Source of the DNA: Konateibacter massiliensis
Lineage (GTDB): Bacteria; Bacillota; Clostridia; Lachnospirales; Lachnospiraceae
DNA length: 64,000 bases
Assembly (NCBI RefSeq): GCF_900184995.1
Contig: NZ_LT860099.1
Span: 434,001-498,000, forward strand
Direction: 5' to 3'
The notes under the pieces were generated by a model. It searched no databases and was not told the origin of the DNA. It saw nothing but the letters and a program-made list of their open reading frames with translations. Of the stretch, positions 24,685-34,089 are shown piece by piece. The position numbers were made by a program, and so were the translations under genes. Within the stretch, counting starts at the first letter, position 1. Each line of letters starts with the position of its first letter.

Positions 24685-25836
24685 ATGGAAAATATTTATA
24701 CCTTTAAAAATAATAAAAAGCTAAGATATGGTTACACCACAGGTTCTTGTGCGGCGGCTGCCTCTAAGGCAGCTGCCATCATGCTTTTTCGAAAATGTGA
24801 AATCAGAAAGATATCGATCATGACTCCCAAGGGGATACCACTGGATTTAGAGGTGCATGATATTAAAATAGAAGAGGATTATGTAAGCTGCGCCATTCAA
24901 AAAGACAGCGGAGATGATCCCGATGTGACGGATGGTGCTTTCGTCTATTCCAAGGTTTGCAAAATAAGTAAGCCTGAGATTGAAATCGATGGGGGTATCG
25001 GTGTCGGAAGAGTGACAAAGCCCGGACTGGAACAGCCAATCGGGAATGCTGCAATCAACCGTGTTCCGCGGGAAATGATTAAGCATGAGATCGAGGAGAT
25101 TTGCAGTGAGTTTGACTATTACGGCGGTATCCGGGTTGAGATAAGCATACCAAAGGGCGTAGAGCTTGCAAAACGAACCTTCAATCCAAGATTAGGAATT
25201 GAGGGTGGCATTTCGGTACTTGGAACGAGTGGAATCGTGGAGCCGATGAGTGAGGAGGCTTTGGTAGAAAGCATTAAAATCGAGATGAGAATGCTGAAAG
25301 CTTGGGGCTGTGAGCATATGCTCGTAACACTCGGCAACTACGGAGAAAATTTTACAAGCAAGGAACTAAGCGTTAATATCCAAAACGGTATCAAATGCAG
25401 TAATTTTATCGGCGAGACCATCGACTATGCGGTGGAGCTGGAGCTGAAAAGCCTTATGTTTATCGGGCATATCGGTAAACTTGTGAAGGTGGCAGGCGGT
25501 ATTATGAATACCCACTCCAGAAATGCTGATTCAAGAATGGAAATTATGGCGGCTTCGGCGCTTCGGGCAGGCATATCGGTCAAGGGAGCCGGGAAAATAC
25601 TGGACTGTATCACGACAGACGAAGCAATTGCTATTTTAATAGAAGAAAAAATACAAAGAGAAACGATGGATTTATTGGCAGAAAAAATACAGTTTTATAT
25701 GAAAAAACGTGCGTATGACAGGCTGGAAATTGAAGTGATTGTCTTTTCCAATGAATACGGATTATTGAGTAAAACGCGTAGAGCAGACGAGTTGCTTGCA
25801 AAGATAGATGCCGCTCAAATCAGAAAGGACAGATAA
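24685..25836 (+). CDS. cbiD: Cobalt-precorrin-5B (C1)-methyltransferase
   Basis: First gene of the anaerobic corrin pathway block, 383 residues. CbiD methylates C1 of cobalt-precorrin-5B with S-adenosylmethionine. The N-terminal LRYGYTTGSCAAAASKAA is the family signature, followed by GDDPDVTDGAFVYS, GVGRVTKPGL and VGEPAINR-type IGNAAINRVPREMI. The stop overlaps the next start (TAATG), implying coupled translation. Confidence 0.96.
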   Translation: MENIYTFKNNKKLRYGYTTGSCAAAASKAAAIMLFRKCEIRKISIMTPKGIPLDLEVHDIKIEEDYVSCAIQKDSGDDPDVTDGAFVYSKVCKISKPEIEIDGGIGVGRVTKPGLEQPIGNAAINRVPREMIKHEIEEICSEFDYYGGIRVEISIPKGVELAKRTFNPRLGIEGGISVLGTSGIVEPMSEEALVESIKIEMRMLKAWGCEHMLVTLGNYGENFTSKELSVNIQNGIKCSNFIGETIDYAVELELKSLMFIGHIGKLVKVAGGIMNTHSRNADSRMEIMAASALRAGISVKGAGKILDCITTDEAIAILIEEKIQRETMDLLAEKIQFYMKKRAYDRLEIEVIVFSNEYGLLSKTRRADELLAKIDAAQIRKDR

Positions 25837-26516
25837 TGGCAGGAATGTTATATGGAGTAGGAGTAGGACCGGGGGATCCCGAGCTTTTGACGATAAAGGC
25901 AGTGAGAATCATAAAGGAAAGCGATGTAATCATCGTTCCGGGAGAGATGCCGCAAAGCAGTGTCGCATACAAAATAGCGGTTCAGGCGGTGGATTTATCA
26001 GACAAGGAGATTGTGGGTGTGTCCATGCCGATGACGAAGGACGAGGCTGTGCTAGAGCAATCTCATCAGGCAGCGGCCGATATCATTTTGCAGTATTTAA
26101 AGGAAGGAAAGCAGGTAGCCTTTTTGACGCTTGGAGACCCTTGTGTCTATTCTACCTATATTTATGTGCATAAAAAAATTCAAAATGCAGGAGGGCAGGC
26201 GGGTATCGTGAGCGGTATTACATCCTTTTGTGCGGCGGCAGCACTTGTAAACGACAGTCTGGTAGAAAAGTCAGAGCCTCTTCACATTTTGCCTGCATCC
26301 TATGATATCGAGGGCGCTTTGAAGCTTAGTGGGACAAAGGTGCTGATGAAATCGGGAAAGAAGATGACTGCGGTAAAAGAGGCACTTCTGACACATGACC
26401 TGCAAACCGTTATGGTGGAAAATTGCGGGATGGAGAATGAAAAGGTATTCTATGGCGCAGAAAACATTGACGAAAATGCAGGATATTATTCATTAATTAT
26501 CGCAAAAGAGAAGTAG
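25836..26516 (+). CDS. cbiL: Precorrin-2/cobalt-factor II C20-methyltransferase
   Basis: Tetrapyrrole methylase of 226 residues acting at C20. The SAM-binding N-terminus LYGVGVGPGDPELLTIKA and the GDPCVYSTYIYVH loop are characteristic; the tyrosine-rich loop and the length suit CbiL rather than CbiF or CbiH. In this anaerobic pathway the substrate should be cobalt-factor II produced by CbiK from the sirohydrochlorin route. Confidence 0.94.
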   Translation: MAGMLYGVGVGPGDPELLTIKAVRIIKESDVIIVPGEMPQSSVAYKIAVQAVDLSDKEIVGVSMPMTKDEAVLEQSHQAAADIILQYLKEGKQVAFLTLGDPCVYSTYIYVHKKIQNAGGQAGIVSGITSFCAAAALVNDSLVEKSEPLHILPASYDIEGALKLSGTKVLMKSGKKMTAVKEALLTHDLQTVMVENCGMENEKVFYGAENIDENAGYYSLIIAKEK

Positions 26517-26526
26517 GAGGGAAAGC

Positions 26527-27288
26527 ATGGTACATTTTGTAGGAGCCGGATCGGGCGCTGTGGACTTGATTACAGTGCGTGGACAAAGGCTGATTCAGGA
26601 GGCAGACGTCATCATTTATGCCGGATCTCTTGTCAATAAAGAACTGCTGGAATACAAAAAAGAGGATTGCCAGACCCACAACAGCGCAACTATGACATTG
26701 GAACAAGTCATAGAGGTAATGAAGGAAGCGGACGAAAAAGGCAGGACGACCGTGCGTCTTCATACGGGGGACCCGTCCATTTATGGAGCGATTCGGGAGC
26801 AGATGGATGCCTTGGACGAGCTTCATATCGAGTATGATTACTGTCCGGGCGTCAGCTCCTTTTGCGGTGCGGCTTCGGCTTTAAATTTAGAATACACCCT
26901 GCCGGATGTTTCTCAGACAGTTATTTTGACGAGGATGGGAGGCAGAACGCCGGTGCCGGAGAAGGAAAGCATTGAAAAACTGGCATCACATCAAGCTACT
27001 ATGGTGATTTTCTTAAGTACCGGAATGCTTAAGGAGCTTTCAAGGCGGCTTATTGAGGGCGGATATGCAAAAGATACCCCTGCCGCTATTGTATACAAAG
27101 CAACATGGCCGGATGAGAAAAAGTTCATATGTACGGTAGGAACGCTTGCTCAGACAGCCGAAGAAAACAAGATTACGAAAACGGCGTTAATTATCATTGG
27201 GGATGTGATTGACAGCGAATACAGACGCTCGGATTTATATCATCCCAATTTTGAAACAGAATTTCGAAAAGCAGAGGAGAAAGCATAA
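26527..27288 (+). CDS. cbiF: Cobalt-precorrin-4 C11-methyltransferase
   Basis: Tetrapyrrole methylase of 253 residues. Diagnostic stretches are VHFVGAGSGAVDLITVRGQ, YAGSLVNKELL, RLHTGDPSIYGAIREQ and VILTRMGGRTPVPE. It methylates C11 after ring contraction. GGAGGG lies just before the ATG, immediately after the cbiL stop. Confidence 0.95.
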   Translation: MVHFVGAGSGAVDLITVRGQRLIQEADVIIYAGSLVNKELLEYKKEDCQTHNSATMTLEQVIEVMKEADEKGRTTVRLHTGDPSIYGAIREQMDALDELHIEYDYCPGVSSFCGAASALNLEYTLPDVSQTVILTRMGGRTPVPEKESIEKLASHQATMVIFLSTGMLKELSRRLIEGGYAKDTPAAIVYKATWPDEKKFICTVGTLAQTAEENKITKTALIIIGDVIDSEYRRSDLYHPNFETEFRKAEEKA

Positions 27289-27291
27289 GTC

Positions 27292-28398
27292 ATGAAACTA
27301 GCGATTGTCTCTTTTACAAAGGCAGGAAGTATATTAAACGACAAGATGGTACGTTTGCTGGAGCCTGCTCACTCCTGTATGGGCTATTACAAGGGACGCT
27401 GTGAAGCCGGAGTGGAACTGACGAAAATAGAAGAGGATTTACAGGACTGGTGTGAAAGACAGTTTGCGGATATGGACGGCATTATCTTTATCGGCGCCTG
27501 TGGTATTGCAGTCAGAACTATTGCGCCGTTTGTCAAGGACAAGACGAAGGACCCGCTTGTACTTGTTATCGATGAGGGAGCGTCCTTTGTCATTTCACTG
27601 CTGTCAGGGCATATCGGGGGAGGCAATGAGCTTACCTTAGAGATCAGCAGATTGTTGCAGGCGACTCCGGTGATTACGACCGCAACGGATATAAATGGGC
27701 GTTTTGCGGTGGATGTATTTGCAAAAAGGGAAGGGCTTTTTATTACTGATATGAAGATGGCAAAAGAGGTGTCTGCTGCTGTGCTAGAGGGGCAGAGGAT
27801 AGGTTTGTCAACCCGCCTTCAGATTGAGGGAGAAATTCCGAAAGAACTTGTATTACCACCTGTCTCTGACGTGGTGATGCCTTTTGACGTATTCGAGCTT
27901 AATTTGGCAAACGACGATGAAAATACGATTGATACAGGGATTTGCATATCTTATGACGAGGAAAAACCTTTTACCAATACACTAAACCTGATTCCGAAGC
28001 GATTTATACTTGGAATTGGTTGTAAGAAAAATATTGAAAGCAAAAAGCTTGAAGAATTTTTGTTGAATCTATTGCAGGAAGTACAGATTTCGGTTCATGC
28101 AATCAAAACGATAGCCAGCATCGACTTAAAGGTAGATGAGGCATGTATTCGGGCTTTTTCAGATAAATATGAAATACCCTTTGTCACTTATACAGCGGAA
28201 GAATTAAAGGCTGTGGAAGGTGACTTTCAAGAATCAGACTTTGTGAAACAGGTAACCGGTGTCGGAAGTGTATGCGAACGATCCGCCATAAAAGCATGTA
28301 GGAAGCCTGCAACGCTTTTTATGAGAAAAAGGGCTTATGAGGGAATGACAGCCGCACTTGCAATAGAAGAAGAAACGAGAGGAATTCGATTTGAATAA
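27292..28398 (+). CDS. cbiG: Cobalt-precorrin-5A hydrolase
   Basis: 368 residues. CbiG opens the lactone ring of cobalt-precorrin-5A and releases acetaldehyde. The N-terminal domain has IGACGIAVRTIAPFVKDK and SLLSGHIGGGNELT; the C-terminal domain starts around residue 235 (ILGIGCKKNIESKKLEEFL). The 3' end overlaps the TTG start of cbiH by 8 bases. Confidence 0.94.
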   Translation: MKLAIVSFTKAGSILNDKMVRLLEPAHSCMGYYKGRCEAGVELTKIEEDLQDWCERQFADMDGIIFIGACGIAVRTIAPFVKDKTKDPLVLVIDEGASFVISLLSGHIGGGNELTLEISRLLQATPVITTATDINGRFAVDVFAKREGLFITDMKMAKEVSAAVLEGQRIGLSTRLQIEGEIPKELVLPPVSDVVMPFDVFELNLANDDENTIDTGICISYDEEKPFTNTLNLIPKRFILGIGCKKNIESKKLEEFLLNLLQEVQISVHAIKTIASIDLKVDEACIRAFSDKYEIPFVTYTAEELKAVEGDFQESDFVKQVTGVGSVCERSAIKACRKPATLFMRKRAYEGMTAALAIEEETRGIRFE

Positions 28399-29122
28399 AT
28401 TATATGTAGTAGGAATTGGACCGGGAAATTATGAACAGATGACGATTGAGGCAGCACAGGTGCTAAAGGACTGTGATGTTATCGTGGGCTATACCGTATA
28501 TGTAGACCTTGTAAAGGAGCATTTTTCGGATAAGGAGTTTTTGACAACGCCGATGACAAAAGAGACGGAGAGATGTGAGCTTGCCTTTGAGCAGGCTTCT
28601 TCAGGAAAAACGACAGCTATGATATGCAGCGGCGATGCAGGGGTTTACGGAATGTCAGGGCTTATTTTGGAAATCGGACAGCGCTATCCAAACGTGGAGG
28701 TTTCCATTGTAGGCGGAGTGACGGCGGCACTTTCCGGTGCCTGCGTGCTTGGTGCTCCGCTTATCCATGATTTTGCGGTTATCAGCTTAAGCGATTTGCT
28801 GACCCCGATGGAAAAAATAGAAAAAAGGCTGGAATGTGCGGCACAGGCGGACTTTGTTATCTGCCTATACAATCCGTCCAGCAAAAAACGCCACGACTAT
28901 TTAAAGCGTGCTTGTGATATCGTATTGAAGCATGCCGATTCAAATACCGTTTGCGGCTATGTCAAAAATATAGGGCGTGAAGGAGAAGCTTCTGTTATCC
29001 TTACGCTAGGAGAATTGCGGGAATGTGAGGTAGATATGTTCACAACCGTCTTTATCGGAAACTCTCAGACAAAGGAAGTTGGCGGCAAGATGGTAACACC
29101 GAGAGGATACAAGAATGTGTAA
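28391..29122 (+). CDS. cbiH: Cobalt-factor III / precorrin-3B C17-methyltransferase
   Basis: 243 residues, methylates C17 with ring contraction. Motifs: LYVVGIGPGNYEQMTIEA, VGYTVYVDLVKEHF, CSGDAGVYGMSGLI and YNPSSKKRHDYL. The start is TTG at 28391, inside the end of cbiG; there is no ATG in a suitable position and GAGAGGA lies upstream. The last 8 bases overlap the next gene. Confidence 0.94.
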   Translation: MNKLYVVGIGPGNYEQMTIEAAQVLKDCDVIVGYTVYVDLVKEHFSDKEFLTTPMTKETERCELAFEQASSGKTTAMICSGDAGVYGMSGLILEIGQRYPNVEVSIVGGVTAALSGACVLGAPLIHDFAVISLSDLLTPMEKIEKRLECAAQADFVICLYNPSSKKRHDYLKRACDIVLKHADSNTVCGYVKNIGREGEASVILTLGELRECEVDMFTTVFIGNSQTKEVGGKMVTPRGYKNV

Positions 29123-31079
29123 AGTAATTATTTTTGCAGGAACAACAGAGGGGAGAGAGCTTTCTGAATATCTAGACAGGCAGAAGGTGAGCACGATGGT
29201 ATGCGTTGCCACAGAATATGGGGAAAGTCTGCTCAAAAAATCGGATTATCTCTCGGTATCAGGAAAAAGACTGACCGAAGAGGAGATGGAACAGCTTTTT
29301 GAGACAGAAAAGCCTGTTGTGGTGGTGGATGCAACTCACCCCTATGCGACGGTAGTGTCTGCTCATATCAAGGAGGCGTGTAAGGCAAAAAATACTGCGT
29401 ATATCAGGCTTCTTCGAGAGGAAACGAAGCAAAGCGAGACAAAGTCTGATCTTGTCTATGTCGATTCTGTTGCGGAGGCTTGCGCATATCTGGAGGATAA
29501 GGCAGGCAATGTATTTATCACAACAGGAAGCAAGGAATTAAAGGAATATATGAAGCTGTCCGATTACAAGGAACGGACCTATGCCCGTGTTTTGTCAAGT
29601 AAGGAGGCAATGCAACAGGTTATGGAGCTTGGTTTTGAGGGAAAGAACCTAATCTGCATGCAGGGACCTTTTAGCGAAGAAATGAATTATATCATGCTGA
29701 AGGAGATAAATGCCAAATATTTAGTGACAAAGGAAGCGGGAAGAGCGGGGGGCTTTTTGGAAAAGATAAATGCGGCAAAGCGCCTGAATATCACGTCGAT
29801 TGTGATCGGACGCCCAAAGGAGGAAGAGGGATTTTCCTATTTTCAGGTTGTGAAACATTTGAATGAAATGTTTTCTCTAAAATCAGAACCGAGGGAAATA
29901 TCTGTGGTCGGAATCGGGATGGGAAGCTTGGCGCAGATGACAAGAGAGGCGGAACATGCTGTTCGGGAAGCCGACGTAGTGTTTGGTGCGAGCCGTATGC
30001 TTGAGACGGTGGAGGAGTTTGGAAAGCCTGCCGTGCCACTTTATAAAAAAGAGGAAATTGATGCGTTTTTAAAGGAGCATTTGGAATATAGAAAAATAGT
30101 CGTACTTGTATCAGGTGATGTGGGCTTTTACAGCGCAGCAAGCGGGCTTTCTGACTATTTTGCAGAATATAAAACCTCGTATGTTTGCGGTATCTCTTCC
30201 CTTTCCTATTTTTGCGGGAAAATCGCAAAACCGTGGGAGGCAGCGAAGCTAATCAGCGCTCATGGCAGACAGGTAAACACGGTCGATATCGTGCGCAGAA
30301 ATGACAAGGTATTTTCGTTGATGGGCGGAGACAGAAGTGTTGTTCGTTTGATGCAGGAGCTTTTAGATTATGGCTTTGAGGAGCTTCTGGTATGGGTTGG
30401 TGAGAACTTAGGCTATGAAACCGAGAAAATCACCTATGGAAGTCCAAGGGAGCTTGCAGCACTTGAATTTGACAAGCTTTGCGTTGTTTATATCGAGAAT
30501 CCGAATGCAAGGGCAGATGGAGAGAGAATCAAAGACGAGGCTTTTTTGCGCGGCGACGTACCGATGACCAAGGAAGAGATAAGAACGGTAGCGTTGTCAA
30601 AACTGGAATTAGAAAAAGGCTCCATCCTCTATGATATTGGGGCGGGAACAGGCTCCGTTTCTATTCAGGCGGCGCAGAAGGCATATGAGGGTGTTGTCTA
30701 TGCCGTTGAGAAAAATGCAGAGGGAATTTTACTGATTGAAGAGAATAAAAAGAGATTTCAGGTATCCAATGTCTGGGCAGTCGAAGGAGTGGCACCGGAG
30801 GCACTTTGGGATTTACCTGCACCGACCCATGCCTTTATCGGGGGAAGCGGCGGTAAATTGGGTGAAATGATACGTCTGTTGCAGGAGAAAAATCCTCAGA
30901 TTAAAATTGTTATCACGGCAATTACACTGGAAACGGTTTCGGAGGCAATGCAGGGGATAAAAGAACTTGCAATCAAGGATTATGAAGTGATTCAACTGCA
31001 ATGTGCGAGGGCGAAAAAGGCAGGTCCTTATCATATGATGATGGGTCAGAATCCTGTGACCGTCATCACGATAGGATAG
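29115..31079 (+). CDS. cbiJET: CbiJ-CbiE-CbiT trifunctional fusion
   Basis: 654 residues carrying three corrin enzymes. Residues 1-250: precorrin-6A reductase CbiJ (FAGTTEGRELSEYLD at the start, VDATHPYA). Residues 260-455: CbiE C5-methyltransferase (ISVVGIGMGSLAQMTREAE, VFGASRMLE, SGDVGFYSAASGL). Residues 475-654: CbiT C15-methyltransferase/decarboxylase with a class I SAM site (LRGDVPMTKEEIR, ILYDIGAGTGSVSIQ, FIGGSGG). E-T fusions (CobL) are common; a reductase joined ahead of them is less so. There is no stop or frame slip between the parts. It supplies reduction and the last two methylations in one chain. Confidence 0.95.
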   Translation: MCKVIIFAGTTEGRELSEYLDRQKVSTMVCVATEYGESLLKKSDYLSVSGKRLTEEEMEQLFETEKPVVVVDATHPYATVVSAHIKEACKAKNTAYIRLLREETKQSETKSDLVYVDSVAEACAYLEDKAGNVFITTGSKELKEYMKLSDYKERTYARVLSSKEAMQQVMELGFEGKNLICMQGPFSEEMNYIMLKEINAKYLVTKEAGRAGGFLEKINAAKRLNITSIVIGRPKEEEGFSYFQVVKHLNEMFSLKSEPREISVVGIGMGSLAQMTREAEHAVREADVVFGASRMLETVEEFGKPAVPLYKKEEIDAFLKEHLEYRKIVVLVSGDVGFYSAASGLSDYFAEYKTSYVCGISSLSYFCGKIAKPWEAAKLISAHGRQVNTVDIVRRNDKVFSLMGGDRSVVRLMQELLDYGFEELLVWVGENLGYETEKITYGSPRELAALEFDKLCVVYIENPNARADGERIKDEAFLRGDVPMTKEEIRTVALSKLELEKGSILYDIGAGTGSVSIQAAQKAYEGVVYAVEKNAEGILLIEENKKRFQVSNVWAVEGVAPEALWDLPAPTHAFIGGSGGKLGEMIRLLQEKNPQIKIVITAITLETVSEAMQGIKELAIKDYEVIQLQCARAKKAGPYHMMMGQNPVTVITIG

Positions 31080-31088
31080 GAGGACAGC

Positions 31089-32435
31089 ATGCGTATTCCA
31101 AGAGTTATGATTGCGGCAGCTTCAAGCGGAAGCGGAAAGACGCTCATTACCTGCGGACTTTTGCAGGCATTAAAAAATAGAGAAAAAAGAGTGACAGCAT
31201 TTAAATGCGGACCGGACTATATAGACCCCATGTTTCATAAAACCGTATTGGAGCTTCCGTCCAGAAATCTGGACACCTTTTTTACAGATGATAGGACAAC
31301 GAACTATCTGTTTCAAAACGGGGCGAAAAATAGTGACATATCTGTGATAGAAGGAGTGATGGGATATTACGACGGTGTCGGAGGAACATCTGACCAGGCA
31401 AGCAGCTATGAGGTTTCCAAGGTGTTAGATGCCCCTGTTATTTTAATCATCAATGCAAAGGGGATGAGCTTGTCTGCGGCGGCAATGATAAAGGGATTTC
31501 TTACTTTTCGGGAGGACAGCAATATAAGAGGCGTGATATTGAATCAGGTATCGCAGATGTTTTATCCGGAACTGAAAAGGGCGATTGAGGCGGAAACCTC
31601 CATTCCGGTTCTTGGCTATGTGCCGCGTGTATCAGAGCTTGTACTCGAGAGTAGGCATTTGGGCTTAGTTATGCCGAAGGAAATCAGTCAGATACGAGAA
31701 AAGCTGGAAGGACTTTCTCATATCTTGGAGGAGACGCTTGATATAGACAAAATATTTGGCATTGCAGAGCAGGCACCGGAGCTGGAAAAGGTTGAGTATC
31801 CGGGTACAAAGCTTGAACATACACCTAGAATAGCGGTTGCCCGTGATGAGGCATTTTGCTTTTATTATGAAGATAATTTGGAACTGATGCAGAAGATGGG
31901 AGCTGAGCTTGTTTTCTTTTCTCCGATTCATGACAAGAAGCTTCCTGAATCCATTCAGGGGCTTATGCTCGGGGGCGGTTATCCGGAGCTTTATGCGGCA
32001 CAGTTAAGCAAGAACCATGAGATGCTAACAAGCATCAAAACATATATGGATAAGGCGAAGCCTGTTTTGGCGGAATGCGGGGGCTTTATGTATCTGCATA
32101 ATACCATGGAGGATAATGAAAAAAACGCTTATCCGATGGTTGGCGCGATAGAAGGGCAAGCTTACAAAACAGATAAGCTGGGGCGGTTTGGCTATATTGA
32201 ACTGAGCACAAATAAGAAAGATGCCCTTCTGCCTTTGGAAAAGCAAATAAAAGGGCATGAATTCCACTATTTTGACAGTACAAGCTGCGGAGAAGACTAT
32301 CAGGCAAAAAAGCCTTTGCGAAACAGGGAATGGAGCTGTATTCACGGCTCAATAAACCAATGTATGGGATTTCCGCATATTTATTATTATTCAAATCCGG
32401 AATTTATCTATAGATTTTTAAGTAATTGCAAGTAA
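31089..32435 (+). CDS. cbiA: Cobyrinate a,c-diamide synthase
   Basis: ATP- and glutamine-dependent amidase, 448 residues. The dethiobiotin-synthetase-like P-loop is AAASSGSGKTLITCGLLQAL; the C-terminal class I glutamine amidotransferase domain has GGGYPELYA and the nucleophile Cys in LAECGGFMYL, with the His in KGHEFHYF. It amidates side chains a and c of cobyrinic acid. Confidence 0.96.
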   Translation: MRIPRVMIAAASSGSGKTLITCGLLQALKNREKRVTAFKCGPDYIDPMFHKTVLELPSRNLDTFFTDDRTTNYLFQNGAKNSDISVIEGVMGYYDGVGGTSDQASSYEVSKVLDAPVILIINAKGMSLSAAAMIKGFLTFREDSNIRGVILNQVSQMFYPELKRAIEAETSIPVLGYVPRVSELVLESRHLGLVMPKEISQIREKLEGLSHILEETLDIDKIFGIAEQAPELEKVEYPGTKLEHTPRIAVARDEAFCFYYEDNLELMQKMGAELVFFSPIHDKKLPESIQGLMLGGGYPELYAAQLSKNHEMLTSIKTYMDKAKPVLAECGGFMYLHNTMEDNEKNAYPMVGAIEGQAYKTDKLGRFGYIELSTNKKDALLPLEKQIKGHEFHYFDSTSCGEDYQAKKPLRNREWSCIHGSINQCMGFPHIYYYSNPEFIYRFLSNCK

Positions 32436-32446
32436 TGGAGACAAAC

Positions 32447-33529
32447 ATGAGTGAACTGATAGAATATGAAAATAAGAAAATAACGCTGGAGGAAGCCTTA
32501 ACACAAATAAAGCCTCCCTCCCTAAAATCCATGCAGGAGAGCAGAATTCGCTGGGACAGCATTGCAAAGCCGCTTAGAAGCCTTGGAAAGCTGGAGGATG
32601 CGGTTGTAAAAATTGCAGGTGTCACGGGAAGCAATGAGGTTGTGCTAAAGAAAAAAGCACTTGTGATTATGTGTGCAGACAATGGCATCGTTGCGGAGGG
32701 TGTGACGCAGACCGGGCAGGAGGTCACGGCGATTGTTGCGGAAAATTTTCTGCAAAGGAAAGCCAGTGTAAGTATCATGGCAAGCTGTGCGGGCGCAGAC
32801 ATTTATCCAGTTGATATCGGTATGGTGAAGGACACAAGCATTATCGATAAAAAAGTGGCATACGGCACGAAAAATTTTGCAAAAGAGCCAGCTATGACTG
32901 CTGAAGAGGCAAGAAGTGCCGTGATAAACGGTATCCAAATGGTTTATGAGCTGAAGGAAAAAGGATATCATATGATTGCGACCGGAGAGATGGGAATTGG
33001 AAATACAACAACAAGCAGTGCCATTGCCTCCGTTCTTCTTGGAAAAAGCGTTGAGGAAGTGACGGGAAAAGGTGCCGGTCTGTCAACGGAAGGTTTAAAC
33101 CGTAAAATTCAGGTAATCAAGGATGCCCTACTTTTTCACCAACCGGACAAAACGGATATGATTGACCTTCTTAGCAAGGTAGGCGGTCTTGATATCGCCG
33201 GCTTGGCAGGAGTATTTCTTGGCGGTGCCTTATATCGGGTTCCCATCGTGATAGACGGGTTTATATCAGCCGTGGCAGCTCTTATAGCGGTGAAGATGAA
33301 TAGCTTTTCAAAGGAATATATGCTTGCCTCTCACGTATCCAAGGAGCCTGCCGCACATTTTGTGCTTGAAGAGCTTGGACTTGATCCATTTCTCACATGC
33401 GATATGTGTCTTGGCGAGGGGACCGGTGCGATAGCTCTGATTCCCATTTTAGATATGGCAGTGGCGGTATACAGCGAGATGAGTACCTTTGAGCAGATAG
33501 ATGTGGAGGCATATCAGCCTCTTAGTTAA
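32447..33529 (+). CDS. cobT: Nicotinate-nucleotide-dimethylbenzimidazole phosphoribosyltransferase
   Basis: Activates the lower-ligand base to its alpha-ribotide using nicotinate mononucleotide. About 360 residues. Landmarks: KPLRSLGKLE, VIMCADNGIVAEGVTQTGQE, TGEMGIGNTTTSSAIASVL, GKGAGLS and the catalytic Glu in CLGEGTGAI. I prefer ATG 32447, since GGAG precedes it; an earlier in-frame ATG at 32435 is the alternative. No DMB synthesis genes are nearby, so the native lower ligand is unknown. Confidence 0.95.
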   Translation: MSELIEYENKKITLEEALTQIKPPSLKSMQESRIRWDSIAKPLRSLGKLEDAVVKIAGVTGSNEVVLKKKALVIMCADNGIVAEGVTQTGQEVTAIVAENFLQRKASVSIMASCAGADIYPVDIGMVKDTSIIDKKVAYGTKNFAKEPAMTAEEARSAVINGIQMVYELKEKGYHMIATGEMGIGNTTTSSAIASVLLGKSVEEVTGKGAGLSTEGLNRKIQVIKDALLFHQPDKTDMIDLLSKVGGLDIAGLAGVFLGGALYRVPIVIDGFISAVAALIAVKMNSFSKEYMLASHVSKEPAAHFVLEELGLDPFLTCDMCLGEGTGAIALIPILDMAVAVYSEMSTFEQIDVEAYQPLS

Positions 33530-33561
33530 TATCATAGGAAATAGAAATGGAGGTGTTTCAC

Positions 33562-34083
33562 ATGGTGGCTCTCATAACGGGAGGAAGCGGAAGCGGCAAA
33601 TCGGAGTTTGCAGAAAATCTGGCGGTAAAATTAAAGGGAAGCTATGAAGCTGTCTATATTGCAACCATGTATCCTTATGGAGAAGAAACCCTGCAAAAGA
33701 TACAAAGACATAAGGAAATGAGAGCGGGAAAGGGCTTTGAAACGTTGGAATGCTTTTATGGTCTGCAAGATATTGCAGTCCCTCTTCAATCAACCGTCTT
33801 GCTTGAATGTATGTCGAATCTGTTGGCAAACGAGCTTTACATGGAGGAGGGAGCCAAGGAAAATGCTGTAACATACATAATGGATGGTATCTTACGCCTT
33901 GCGCAGCAGGCAGAAAATCTGATTATTGTATCCAATGAGGTGTTTGGCGATATTGCAAATCCTGATCCGGAAATGGTAAACTATATACAGCAGCTTGGTG
34001 TGATTAATCAGGAAATCGGAAAAATGGCGGATGTGATATGTGAGGTTGTTTATTCCATACCAATCTATCATAAGAAAGTGTGA
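33562..34083 (+). CDS. cobU: Adenosylcobinamide kinase / guanylyltransferase
   Basis: 173 residues. Phosphorylates adenosylcobinamide and transfers GMP to it. The P-loop LITGGSGSGKSEFAENLA and the guanylylated-His region QRHKEMRAGKGFETLE are present. The C-terminal part (VSNEVFGDIANPDPEMVNYI) departs from the usual EVGxGIVP pattern. A second CobU-like domain lies two genes downstream. ATG 33562 follows GGAGGTG. Confidence 0.9.
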   Translation: MVALITGGSGSGKSEFAENLAVKLKGSYEAVYIATMYPYGEETLQKIQRHKEMRAGKGFETLECFYGLQDIAVPLQSTVLLECMSNLLANELYMEEGAKENAVTYIMDGILRLAQQAENLIIVSNEVFGDIANPDPEMVNYIQQLGVINQEIGKMADVICEVVYSIPIYHKKV

Positions 34084-34089
34084 GATAAT

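Noticed and set aside
28391-33529. Possible CRISPR or phage content in the long gene run
   Set aside because: All frames match corrin enzymes; no spaced direct repeats or phage genes seen.
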